Assembly (NCBI GenBank): GCA_001972305.1
Contig: BDDD01000997.1
Span: forward strand, 95,677-159,676
Reading direction: 5' to 3'
Source of the DNA: Cephalotus follicularis
Lineage: Eukaryota; Streptophyta; Magnoliopsida; Oxalidales; Cephalotaceae
DNA length: 64,000 bases
The notes beneath the pieces were generated by a model. The model was not told the DNA's origin, ran no database searches, and saw nothing but the letters and a program-made list of their open reading frames with translations. This document shows, one piece after another, positions 11,630-22,553 of this stretch (its first letter is position 1; every line of letters starts with the position of its first letter). A program made the translations under genes and the position numbers.

Positions 11630-12013
11630 GTAAATTTCTGCGCTAAACTGAAACTTGTGCCATGAATTTGAATATATATATACATGCGGGGATTCTCACA
11701 TCTACGGGATTGCTGTTTCATATTATTATTATTTTTATTTATTTATTTTGTTAGTTTACGTTAGATATTTAATTTGAATTGTTTTGTTTTTTTCATTAAA
11801 TTAGTTTAATTCAAAATCAATCATCTTTTCAATTTATTTATTTGTATTGCTAGCTTAGATTAATTTAAATTAGTATTTGTTATTTTTGTTTAGTGGCATC
11901 CTAGGTTTATTTTTATAGCATTTCCTTTCAGCTCTTCGTGGGAACGATCCCTACTTCCACTTGCTAAATTGTTAGATTAGGGTAATTTTGATTCGGTCTA
12001 ACGACACCCATCA

Positions 12014-14418
12014 GATACCGACCGACCAACTAAAGCCCGTGAATACCCCACTGGTTGGATTTACAGGGGAGATGGCCCATCCTCTGGGATCCATCAACCT
12101 GTCCGTGGTTGCAGGCACGGCCCCATACCAGACCAATGTAGAAATGACGTTCCTGGTAGTGGACACACCAAGCCCATACAATGCCATAATTGGGCGACCA
12201 GGAATGAACCTGATGGAGGGGATAGTGTCCACGAGACACTTATTGATGAAGTTCCCAATAAGGTTTGGCATAGAGGAAGCCAGAGGAGACCAACAGGTGG
12301 CAAGGCAGTGCTACAAGACTGCCATACTATAGAAAGGGAAGGAAAATGTACTTCATATTGCCTGTGTGAAGCTCAGAGGGAGCGTGGAACCTAAGCGTCC
12401 ACAGCCTGTTGAGGATTTGATCCAAGTGCCCCTGGAAGAGGGCAACACTAAAAGAATGTTCCAAGTTGGCTCACAGCTTGTAGAGGTGAAGAAGGGGGAA
12501 TTAATAACATTCCTCTAGAACAACAGAGATGTTTTTGCATGGTCGGTAGAGGAGGTCCCTGGGATCAGCCTAAATGTAATGGTACACCCTAAGTGTGGAT
12601 CCAATGAAGCCTTCGATCAGGCAAAAGAAGCAAAACTTTGCTCCTGAGAGGCAGCAGGTAATAGACGAGGAGGTAAGCAAGCTATTGCAGGCAGGGTTCA
12701 TAAGGGAAGTGCATTACTCAGACTGGTTGGGGAACCCAGTCCCAGTAAAAAAAGCAAATGGTAAGTGGAGGATGTGCATCGACTTCACAGACCTCAACAA
12801 GGCTTGTCCCAAGGATCACTTCTCTCTCACCAAGATTGATCAGTTGGTGGATACAATTTCGGGGTACAGAATGTTGAGCTTCTTGGATGCATACTCGAGA
12901 TACAATCAAATTCCTATGTACGGGCCCTACGAGAACAAGACAGAGTTCATCACGGACCGGGGGATGTATTGTTACAAGGTCATGCCCTTTGGATTGAAGA
13001 ATGCAGGGGCCACTTACCAACAACTGGTCAACAAAATCTTTGAGCCTCAGATTGGAAGAAACATGGAGGTCTACATCGACGACATGCTCATCAAGACCCC
13101 ATCCAGAAGCCCCTACATCAAAGACTTGAAGGAAATATTTGAGGTACTAAGAAGATACAAAATGAAACTCAATCCTTCCAAGTGAATTTTTGGGGTCACC
13201 TCTGGTAAGTTCCACGGGTTCATGGTCTCAAGCAAAGGAATAGAGACTAACCTAGCGAAGATCTCAACAGTTCAGAGCATGAGGCCTCCCCAAACCATCA
13301 GGGATGTTCAAAAGCTGAATGGAAAAATAGCAGCTCTAAGTAGGTTTGTTTCGAAATCAGCAGTGAAGTGCCTCCCATTCTTTAAGGTGCTCAGGGATCC
13401 CAAGGGATTTTCCTAGTCAAACGAGTGTCAAGCAGCCTTCGACAATTTGAAGGAATACCTGGCTTCCCCTTCTCTGATCTCAAAACCTAAGGACGGGGAA
13501 GACTTGTGTTTGTACCTTGCGGCCACCTTGGGCGCAGTGAGTGCAGTGCTAATCAGGGAGGAGGAGAAAGTTCAAAGGTCGGTGTATTATGTGAGCAATG
13601 CTTTGAATGATGCTGAGGGGAGGTACCCAGAGGTAGAGAAGTTTGCCTATGCTCTGATCATAGCGGCCAGAAAATTAAGGCCATATTTTCAAGCCCATGT
13701 AATCAAGGTTCTGACTGACAATCCACTCAAACAAGTTCTTGAGAAGCCTGACACCTCGGGAAGATTAATCAAGTGGTTAGTCGAACTAGGCGAGTATGAT
13801 GTGAAGTTCGAAGCCAGGCCAGCAATCAAGTCACAGATATTGGCTGACTTTGTTGGAGATAATACACCTACAGAGTGTATGGAGGAGAACCCCTCCAAGA
13901 ACGAGAGGGGGTTGTGGAAGTTATCCGTGGATGGCTCATCCTACGTCACTGGCAGTGGAGCAGGGCTGGTATTAATAAGTCCAGATGGTTGGACGTTGGA
14001 GTATGCTCTGAGGTTCAGTTTCAAATCTACAAACAACGAAGCAGAGTGGGAAGCTCTGATAGCCGGGCTGATAATTGCAAAGGACTTGGAGGTGCAAAAG
14101 ATAGAAGCCTCCAGTGATTCTCAGCTAGTAGTTAGCTTGACAAGTGGAGAATACAAAGCTCGAGAAGACTCGATGGCCAAGTACTTATCACACTTCCAGA
14201 GTCTGAAGTTAGCCTTCGAAGTTCTAAGAGTTTTGAAAGTACCCAGAGCAAAAAACGCCCGAGCAGACCAGTTATCAAAACTAGTCACGGCAGAGGAACT
14301 GGAGAAAAATCATACCGTGCTAGTAGACTACCTGGACAGGCCAACCATCTCTGAAGTAGATGTGATGGATATAGACATACCACAAGATCCAAAATGGATG
14401 ACCCGTTTCATCAACTGA
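12014..14418 (+). pseudogene. Element A pol: protease end, reverse transcriptase, RNase H and second RNase H (decayed)
   Basis: In order: protease C-terminal half (12014-12332, ending in a stop); RT fingers and palm (12595-13185) with WRMCIDFTDLN and the catalytic VYIDDM; RT thumb/connection (13190-13416); the retroelement RNase H (13447-13830); and a second RNase H (about 13910-14300) with VDGSS, NNEAEWEAL, SDSQLV and ADQLSKL, carrying the D-E-D-D residues. A second RNase H of this kind marks the Tat lineage of plant Ty3/Gypsy elements. In-frame stops include UGG-to-UAG at 13414 and others near 12332, 12520 and 13183, so the polyprotein cannot be made. Confidence 0.9.
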
Positions 14419-14429
14419 CTGAGGAACGG

Positions 14430-15631
14430 GATTCTACCCGAGGACCCCCGCAGAGGCAAGAAAACTGGTGTATAGATCAAACAAGTTTCAGCTCCGAGAT
14501 AGGATCCTCTACAAAAGGTCTTTCTCTTTTCCTTGGCTGAGATGCTTGACTCCCTTAGAGGCCGATTATGCTCTAAGGGAAGTCCATGAAGGAGTTTTTG
14601 GCAACCGTACAGGGGGCAGAACCTTGTCCCACAAACTATTAAGGAAGGGCTACCACTAGCCGACCTTGTACCAAGATGCCATAGACTTGGTAAGAAAATG
14701 TGACAAGTGTCAGAGGAACGCAAACATAAGCAGAAGACCTTCTCAACCTCTGACCTCCATCATGGCCCTTTGGACCTTTGCACAATGGGGGATGGACTTC
14801 GTCAGACCACTACCCATGGCGACAGGCCAGAGGAAGTTTCTTATTGTAGCAGTGGATTATTTTACCAAGTGGGTAGAAGCAGAACCTCTGGCCACAATCA
14901 CATAAAAGAACACGGAGAGTTTTGTATGAAAGTCTATTATCTGTAGATTCGGAGTCCCGAGGACAATAGTCTCAGATAATGTAAAATAGTTTGAGTGTCA
15001 GGCATTCTGTGGATTTTCCAAAGAGTGGAGAATAGAGCATAGGCTTGCCTCAGTAGCCTACCCCTAGAGCAATGGTCAAGCCGAGGTGATCAACAGAGAA
15101 ATCATCTCAGGCTTAAAGAAGCGCCTTAAAGATAGGAAAGGAAGATGGACAGAGGAGCTACAAAGTGTACTATGGGCATACAGAACCACTCCTCAGACCA
15201 CAACTGATGCGTCCTCATACAGCCTTTGTTTTGGAGCTGAAACTATGATACAGGTGAAAATTGGTGTACAATCACCAAGGGTTGTGCACTTTACTGAAGA
15301 GAACAATGAAGAAGGACTTAGGTGCCTCCTTGATTCAGTAGAAGAGCTCAGAGACAAGGCAGCCATCAGAGTTGCTGCTTACCAACAAAGGGTGAGCCGT
15401 TACTATAACAAAATAGTCAGCCCCCGACCACTAAGGCAAAAAGATCTAGTCCTACGCAACTCAGCTAGTGCAGATCCAACCAGTACCAGAGGAAAACTAG
15501 CCCCTACTTGGGAAGGACCATACAAGATCAAGAGAGTGCTCCGCCCAGGAACATTCAAACTTGAAACTCTTGGGGGGAGGGAGATTTCCAGAGCTTGGAA
15601 TACTGAGCATTTGAGAAAATACTATCAATGA
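14430..15631 (+). pseudogene. Element A integrase (decayed)
   Basis: Integrase inserts the cDNA into the chromosome. The HHCC zinc domain (about 14560-14730, VHEGVFGN, CDKCQRN), the core with WGMDFV and a TDNG-like segment (14780-15100) and the C-terminal region (15086-15631) are all recognisable. The frame is broken by UAG for Trp (14657), UAA for Glu (14904), UAG for Gln (15066) and other changes. There is no chromodomain after the core, which fits Tat rather than chromovirus elements. Confidence 0.88.
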
Positions 15632-16585
15632 TTTTGTGTAAGATGTACTAAATTCTGAACGGCAATAAAGTTGAATTTTTTTCAAAAATTGTGTTCAAGA
15701 TCATTGTTCCAAGTTTGCAAGGGACCGGAGGCCCAATGTCATGTCCTTAAACCTCTGAACAGCTGCCGATCAACTCTCTCAACTCACCAAAAGCCTCCTC
15801 CAGGGGAGCACTCAACAAAGCCTTTTCCAGGGGAGCATTTAAAGCCTCCCTGCCAGGGGAGCGACCAGAGCCTCCCCTCCGGGGGAACAAACAAAGACTC
15901 CCCAAAAAAGACCCCCCAGAGGGGCAATTCAAAAAATACTTTCAATGAAGCAATAAGACTTCTCAGGGAGCAAACACTGGTCGGAAACACCATGGGAACT
16001 TGTTTGACCATACCTAAAAGCGTGTCTTGAAAGACGAATCCATGGGAACTCGCAACGATCAAGTTCATTGGACTGAGCACTTTGAAACAAGTGTCCCTAA
16101 GTGGACTGCAAGCTCAGATGACCTGGTCTAGACTATAATAGACCAGACGAGACACTGCTTGGCAAACCCATAGGAACTTGCCCAAGCAGGCCTAGAACTT
16201 TTTCTACGAACACATCAAAACTCGTAAAGACTAAGCCTTTTTGCCTAAGCGCCTTTGAAATAAGGTATCCTAAAAGGACTATAAAGTTTAGGTAACCACA
16301 CCTGACAATTGTAAGGCCGTACTACAAAGTCTATAAGTTAGACGAAGTTGAATTTCCTAAGGAAATTGTTCGTGCCCGGGAAGAGCTCGAGCCTACCATA
16401 TAATGCATTGATAGGAAAATAAGCTCGGGGAGAAAAAACTTAGTGCTTTGTTGGTACCTTATAATATTTCAAAGCAGAAAAGTAAAGCATACAAAGGAGA
16501 GATGCCAAACACTTCATTTTTATTGATTAATAGAAGATTACATTGCAAAAGAAAAGAAAAATACAAGGCAAAGTAAAAATCTATC
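15632..16585 (+). other. Element A spacer between pol and the antisense gene, with short palindromic repeats
   Basis: This is non-coding element sequence. At 15780-15920 there are several roughly 30-bp repeats built on a (T)CC(A/T/C)GGGGAGC core (CCAGGGGAGCA). Homologous spacers occur in B (34763-35951) and C (61673-62757), where the core reads TTCCGAGGAGC. The stretch 15960-16480 keeps blocks shared with those spacers, such as CATGGGAACT and GATCAAG. Confidence 0.65.
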
Positions 16586-19400
16586 CTAATTCTTGTCCCC
16601 GGAAGGGACTTCATACACGATTGGAGGAGGAGGAGGATTTTCTGGAGTCGGGTCAGTTGGCAAAGGTGGAGGATCTTCAGCTAAATTCTCGAGAAGATGA
16701 TCCACGACCACGAGCCCAGGAGAAGGATCCACAACCAGGGGATCAGGACCAGTATCCTCAGCAAGAAGTGTGGAGAGGGGTTCCACATCCGAGGGCTCAG
16801 CATCAAGCTCCCCGGTAGCACCAAGGAACATGACCACGTCGCGCCCCTCAGGCGTCCACTCAGGATCCCAAGCTTGATCCTGATCCTCGTCCAAGGCTTG
16901 GAAGGCCCTCTCTTCGGCATCCTCAACCCCGTCAGGGATGAAGTCATATTCATTCACCTGAGGCCCTCAAATGATGGACTCCAGTGGAAGTTTAGGATGA
17001 AACTCAACCATGTTTCGACGGCAAAAAAAGACTGAAGACTTCTTGAAGACCTCTTTGTTGAAATCCTCTTAAGCCCTAAAGTTCTCCACAGCCCTGGCCA
17101 TGGCATCTTGAAACTCCATGGAAGTCTTGTAATTCTCCACGGCCCTGTCCTGAGCCTCCTGAAACTCCGAGGAAGCCTTGAAGTCAAGAACGACCCTCGC
17201 CACGGCAGCTTTGTTCCGGACCCCCTCAAGGTCTTTATACTCTACAAGCCTGTCGCCGTAGGCCTTCACCTTTTCCTCAAGAAGAGCGATCTTCTCAACG
17301 GCAGCCTGCCTTATCCTCTTCTCCCTCTGTAAATCTTGGAGGGCTTTATCCTTCTCGGTATTGAGGCCCTCCTGGACCCTGGTCACATCTTCGAGCTGGG
17401 CCCTTAGCACATCCTCCTTCCTCTTGAACTCAGCGTTCTCAGCCCCAATTTGTTCAAGCAGGGCACTCTCCTGCTCAGCCCTCTCCTTTTCAATCTGGGC
17501 ATCGTTCATAAGCTAAGAAAAGGAAGGCATTGTCAAAAGAAAGTTGGGGATCCACAGATTTCAAAAGGTTAGAAAAAGTTTACTAACCCTAAAGTATCTT
17601 TGGAAGAGGTGAGTCCATAGGTGGGGAATGTCCCAATCCTCTCTCAACTCCACTTCGTGGGGGAAGAGACCAACCTTTCCGAGCTCAATGACTACCCCCG
17701 ACTTCTTCAAGTTCACCCTAGACTTGCCGAGTCTGGTGAGGATCTTGCTAATTTGCTCCATCTCCTTGGCAGGATATATGAGGGCAGGGTCCTCGGAGCC
17801 CTCCTCAACGGGTTCGACCCTAGGTGCATCCCCCTCTTCCGTCCTCTGCCCCCTCGACGGATGGTCAATGTCGTCGATAGCAGCTTGCTTGTCCTAGGCA
17901 ATCTCAGCCCTCCTCTCCTCAGTTTGGCAACCACATCCACATTGGTCTCGGCCACCTCAGCAACCCTGACCTGGGTACCAACGACCCCCTCGGCCCTGGC
18001 CTCCTTGGGCGCCTCAGCCCTGGCCCTTGCCTCCTCAACACTTTTGTGAGCCCTCTCCTCGAATCTAGCCCTTGCCTCATCGGCATTCTTCTGGGCACGC
18101 TCCTCAGCTTTGGCCTTATCATTGGGCACCTTTGAGGCTCCTTTTCCTGCCCCGACAGTGGTTTTCCTCCTTATGAGGGCCTTTTTCTTCGCAGCAGCCT
18201 CTCGCCACCACTCCTTAGGGTCCTGCACCCTGACCTGCTCCTGGGAAAACCTGACGGCTTCCAGAGCTGATTCTTGATTCGTCATCACTGTACAAAAGTG
18301 TAGAAGGAAGGTTAGAAAAGCCCCAAGAGCAAAGAATGAAGGAAAATGAAAAATAATCCAAGGGAAAGCATAGTACGGCTCTCTCCTTGGCCGGTTGCAT
18401 TGGACTCAGGTCCATCTCGGGCATCCATGCTCCTTCCCCTCTCAATCCCCACAGCTGCGGAGCAGGGTCTATCTCGGGCGCCCGAACTCCCTTCAATCCT
18501 AATCCCCATGGGGACCTCCTTAGCCAGGTCCGGGCTAGCCCTACGGCCAAGAGACATGCTGAGCCAATGGAGTTGTAAGCTGATCTCGGAGGCCACCACT
18601 AGCACCTCCTCAGAGGCAAGCGTCAGAAGCTTGCCCATGCCAACCTTCTCCACCCTGCTCAAAGACACCCTTTGGCTAAGGGCCACGGTGTCCAGGGTAT
18701 CACTCCACGGGCTTGGCGTGAAGTAAGGAAGGTTCTTGATCATGAAGTACTTCTCCCTCCAATTTTTGACCGTCCTGGTGTTCTCCGCCAGCAGTTTGTG
18801 ATGACCCACGCGTGACTTGAAGTAGAAGTCGCGCTTCTTTGGGGAGGAGGTTTTGGTATGGAATTCCTTAAACAGTCCTACAGTGGCTGTCACCCCCGCC
18901 TCTAGGCACCTAACCAGGAAGCATATAATGAACCCCCATGACTGGTCCTGGAGCATCGAGGGGTGAACCTGGTAGTGTTCGAGGATGGTGACGATGAAGG
19001 GAGGCAGAGGGAACCTCAGTCCATGTTTCAGAGCATCTTGGAACACCACGAAGCAGCCCGACCTGCTCTCCACGATAATCCTGGGATTAGCAGGGATCTC
19101 AAAATCAATACTTCCAGGGATGTAGTACTCCTAGACCAGCTCAGCCAACTTTTGGGTGCCTATCTTAGTCTGTTTAAAGAAGGGCTCAGCAACTTGGACC
19201 CCAGCCTCTCTGGCCGCCTCGTTGGGATTCCTGGCAGCGGAAGCCCCCATCTCCACCTCCATGTCTCGGGGGTGCTCAGCAATGGTGACCCCCATGGACA
19301 CTCGGGCTACCACTTCAGGGCGTCTGACCAGCCTCCTAGTTTGTTTGGTCTTGGCCATGGTATTTTCAGAGAGAGAGGAAGACGAAGACAAAGTGGACAT
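16586..19400 (-). pseudogene. Element A antisense gene (aORF): H3-tail-like start, Transposase_28-like domain, coiled coil
   Basis: The gene lies on the strand opposite to gag-pol, as described for extra ORFs of some Tat elements. The ATG at 19358 starts MAKTKQTRRLVRRPE; an in-frame ATG 14 codons upstream (19400) gives MSTLSSSSSLSENT before it. A stop interrupts at 19131. The next block (19073 to about 18400; LRFPLPPF, FLVRCLEAGVTATVGLFKEFH, YFMIKN) resembles the plant 'putative gypsy-type transposon' domain (Pfam Transposase_28), judged from memory. Likely introns: donor near 18384 to acceptor near 18291, and donor near 17588 to acceptor near 17512. Downstream come a charged Ala/Glu/Arg-rich stretch (18288-17900), a coiled coil (17509-17069, MNDAQIEKERAEQE) and an acidic Pro-rich C-terminus (16957-16586). 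Function is unknown; this copy is broken by at least one stop and one or two frame changes. Confidence 0.78.
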
Positions 19401-19580
19401 GGGAAATCTTTATCAAGCAAAAGGTAAACAGAAATTGAGGGAAGCTATTCACCTGGAGATCTAAGTAAAGAAGAAAGCGAAGTTACTGAGTTTGAAGATT
19501 GAAAGAGCAAGGGATTCAAGAAATCTAGTGCTTTTAGGGATTACGAATGCGCAAAGAGGATACCCAAATTGGGAGAGGAG

Positions 19581-19588
19581 TATTTAAA
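19581..19588 (-). promoter_or_regulatory. TATA-like box of the element A antisense gene
   Basis: TTTAAATA on the minus strand in the context GGTCTTTAAATACTCC, 230 bp upstream of the MAKTKQT ATG. The same block occurs in fragment D (TTTAAATA at 43625-43632, 222 bp before its ATG). Element B has TATAAAAG at a similar distance. Confidence 0.5.
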
Positions 19589-19992
19589 GACCCTGGTAAC
19601 GCATCCAGACTATAGATCTTAATTGATCTTAACGGTGGAGATCCCCTTATCAAATCAGGAGCGGTAAACGAAGGGTTTGAGGGCTGGCACCGAAGCGTCA
19701 GGCGTTCAAAATTCATAAATTACGGCGCAATGATGAGAATTAATTGAAGGGGTATGGCGCAAAATGGCATCTATCATGTCATATCTCATCAACAAGTGAT
19801 TTGGGCTATAAGGATTGAACTCACTTAAGGAATGAGTTTGTCTTATCAGCTAAGGGCTAATCTCTACTCGAGGCCACGCACGTCTAATTTTTACCCCTTC
19901 CCTGGCCAGTTTGACTTCAGCCCTGCAAGAGAGCTCTGCCCGGGTAATAACTCTTAACTCTGCTCTTTCTCCTCTTCCATGGCCAGAGAAGA

Positions 19993-20009
19993 AGGACCAG
20001 GGGGGCATA
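19993..20009 (+). other. Polypurine tract of element A
   Basis: GGACCAGGGGGGCATA directly precedes the TGATATGG start of the 3' LTR. It would prime second-strand synthesis. Element C has the equivalent GGATCAGGGGGGCATA. Confidence 0.75.
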
Positions 20010-20561
20010 TGATATGGGGGAAATTCTATTTAAAACATAGTGTCACGTGCCCTCAGGAGAGGAAGACAGATGTCTTTTCTTGGCATGGGCACGTGGCCGG
20101 GCGTTATAATTTTAAAGGCGTTAATGCTCCACGATCCTAGGGCGTTACCAGCCCACAACCAGAAACGTACACGGCACCACATCCTAAAGGGAAAGTACAC
20201 CAAATTCGACGGAGATCGGGGGAAATGCCCGGGATCCTCAGGCATTTTCCTTAGGGGCAACCGTCAACTCTGAATTCCATGCTCTACTTTACATCCAAGG
20301 CCTATAAATACGAAAACCAACGACTTTATACAGGTCAGTCATTTTTACTCTCACAAGAACCAAGTATTCTCTGTGCATTGTCTAACTTGAGCGTCGGAGT
20401 GTCCCCGGGAGAACAGCCTCCTGGACCTTCAACCTTTTTGCTCTATTTGTGTAGAGATTATCAACCGAATCACTTTCTCGGACATAGATTCTAGCGTTTC
20501 CATTTACAAATCAAAGTCCTCCACGTAGGACACTGTTGAAGAAAGGATTTATGCATCAACA
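20010..20561 (+). mobile_element. Element A 3' LTR
   Basis: 552 bp, TGATATGG...GCATCAACA. It carries GGGCACGTGG in U3, a TATAAATAC box near 20303 and the conserved R/U5 block with TGAGCGTCGGAGTGTCCCCGG. It is followed by ATATATAT, which matches the TA-rich 5' flank of the element. Confidence 0.92.
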
Positions 20562-20635
20562 ATATATATTACAGATAGCTAAAAGTCAATCAACTGAATC
20601 TCATAAAGGACAAGCAATTAGAGTTTTTTTTTTCC

Positions 20636-21920
20636 AAATACCACTTTTTCGAAACTTATTCCCAATCTAACATATTTTCCAAACTATTTCCCACCTTACC
20701 ACTCCAAACCTTGCTTTAACTCCAAGCCTGCAGTCTTTTTTTTCTCTCTCATTTTTCTCTCTCTCATGCGTCCTCTCACTCACTCTCTCTCTCTCTCTCT
20801 CTCCCGCAATTTCTCTCTCTCCCTCAATTTCTCTCTCTCTCACGTCTCTGTATCTTTTTTTTCTCCCATTTTATTCTCTCTCCTGCGTCTCTCTCCCTCA
20901 ATTTCTCTAGACCTACTGGGAAATAGAATTTAAGGAATGCTTGCATATCCTGTATTTGCCGTAGTGAACACTTGCATCTGAGCTTCATGGCGTGCGTCAT
21001 GCGCATGCCTTCCAACGCATCTGAACCTGTTGCGGTATGCGCCGAGCATACCATGCGTGGCCGAGCTCTCCAAGCATACGTTCCAATCATGCCATGAGTC
21101 GAGGATGCTACTCTATGCCTTGTATTCATGCATGCTGAGCTAGGTACCCGAACAAGCCTAGCGTGTGCGTCCCGTGTACCCGAGCATGTCGTGCAACGTC
21201 ATACACCCGAGCTTTCGCAAGCATGCATCCTAAGCATGCAATGGAGCCGAGCTCTCTGCTGTGAGCGTCCTGAGCATGCAACGGCGCCGAGCTTTCCACT
21301 GCATGCATGCCGAGCATGCAAGGCTCCGACCACTGTCCAGCATGCATCCCGAGCATGCAAGGTGCCGACCACCGTCCAACATGCATCCCCAACATGCAAG
21401 GCGTCGACCACCGTCCAGCATGCATCCCGAGCATGCAAGGCGCCGACCACTGTCCCGCATACATCCGAGCTCTCCACCGTATGCGTCCAGTGCTTGCCTT
21501 CCGAGCATGCATGGTATGTGTCGAGCCCTCCATTGATGCGCACCCGAGCTCTCCAATGGCGTGCGTACCGAGCTCTCCAATGCTAAGCGCTCGAGCAGTA
21601 CATCCTAGCCTGCAATGCCATGTGTCCCAAGCATGGCATAACGCCCGAGCTTCCTAACGCCATGCGTCCCGACCATGGTATAGTGCCTGAGCTCCGGGTT
21701 GCGTGCGTCTTGGCACTCGATACACCTAGCATGCCGAGCAGTGTCGTGCACCCGAGCTTGGGAAAAAGCTATGTGAGATGCTCTATCTCTCTGAGCTCAG
21801 CAACAATGGTGGAGAGATAAGAGAAGGAGAAGGTGGCGGGCTTAAAATAAAAGAAAACGAGAGAGATATGGAAAAAGGAGAGAGACGCGGGAGAGATTAT
21901 GGAATAGAATAGAGAGACGC

Positions 21921-21969
<49 letters not shown>

Positions 21970-22553
21970 AGGGAGAGAGACGCAGGAGAGAGAATAAAAT
22001 GGGAGGAAAAAAAAGAGAGAGACGCATGAGAGAGAGAAAGTAAGGGAGAGAGACGCAGGAGAGAGAATAAAATGGGAGAAAAAAAAGAGATAGAGATGCA
22101 GGAGAGAGAGAAATTAAGGGAGAGAGAGAAAAATGGGAGAAAAAAAAAGAGAGAGACGCGAGAGAGAGAGAAATTGAGGGAGAGGGACGCATGAGAGAGA
22201 ATAAAATGGGAGTAAAAAAAAGAGAGAGCCGCGGGAGAGAGACGCAGGAGAGAGAATAAAATGGGAGAAAAAAAAAAGAGATGCCGGAGAGAGAAATTGA
22301 GGGGAGAGAGACGCAGGAGAGAGAATAAAATGGGAGAAAAAAAAGAATGGAACGGGAGAGAAGGAAAAAGAGGGAGAGAGAGAAATTGCAAGAGAGAGAG
22401 TAAGTGAGAGGATGCAGGAGAGAGAGAAAAATGAGAGAAAAAAAAAAGACTACAGGTTCGGAGTTAAAGTGAGGTTTGGAGTGGTAATGTGGGAAATAGT
22501 TTTAGAAATATGTTAGATTGGGAATAAATTTTAAAAAAAAAAAAGTGGTATTT
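20636..22553. mobile_element. Foldback-like element with long inverted arms
   Basis: The ends are inverted repeats of about 190 bp. The left end reads AAATACCACTTTTT then CTTATTCCCAATCTAACATA; the right end (22553 backwards) reads the same with few changes, including CTATTTCCCA and ACCACTCCAAACC. Inside each arm is a CT/GA-rich block. The left arm has about one copy of a unit with CTCCCATTTTATTCTCTCTC. The right arm has about six tandem copies of its complement (GAGAGAGACGCAGGAGAGAG then AATAAAATGGGA), so the right arm has expanded. No transposase frame and no clear target duplication are visible. It fits a foldback or MULE-derived non-autonomous element; the class is unproven. Confidence 0.65.
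21300..21470 (+). repeat. 39-bp minisatellite rich in GCATGC in the core of the foldback element
   Basis: Four to five tandem units of about 39 bp built from CCGAGCATGCAAGG, CGCCGACCACCGTCC and AGCATGCATCC. Looser relatives of the motif (GAGCATGC, CGAGCTCTCC) run through 20990-21760. The overlapping open frames on both strands here are products of the repeat. Confidence 0.8.

Larger units (their letters stand above)
9078..12013 (+). mobile_element. Solo LTR (family S) nested in element A protease, with internal tandem duplication
   Basis: It starts TGATAAGCATAAAAATGTG and ends CCCATCA (TG...CA). It is flanked by AATAC (9073-9077) and GATAC (12014-12018), a five-base target duplication with one later change. 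There is no internal retrotransposon domain, so it is best read as a solo LTR. The first 1,276 bp are present twice in tandem; without the duplication it would be 1,660 bp, close to the related 1,508-bp copy at 57561-59068 (opposite strand). Each unit holds an 18-codon open frame (9840-9896) starting MEAVNLLKIIVAS, about 240 bp after a possible TATA region; no function can be assigned. Confidence 0.75.

Noticed and set aside
21126-21657. Several overlapping 90-150-codon frames on both strands
   Set aside because: They arise from the 39-bp GCATGC repeat, which lacks stops in many frames. The proteins are periodic and match no family.
21842-22391. Ser/Leu/Phe-rich frames of 116 and 164 codons (minus)
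   Set aside because: Translations of the GA/CT-rich tandem arm of the foldback element; no gene features.
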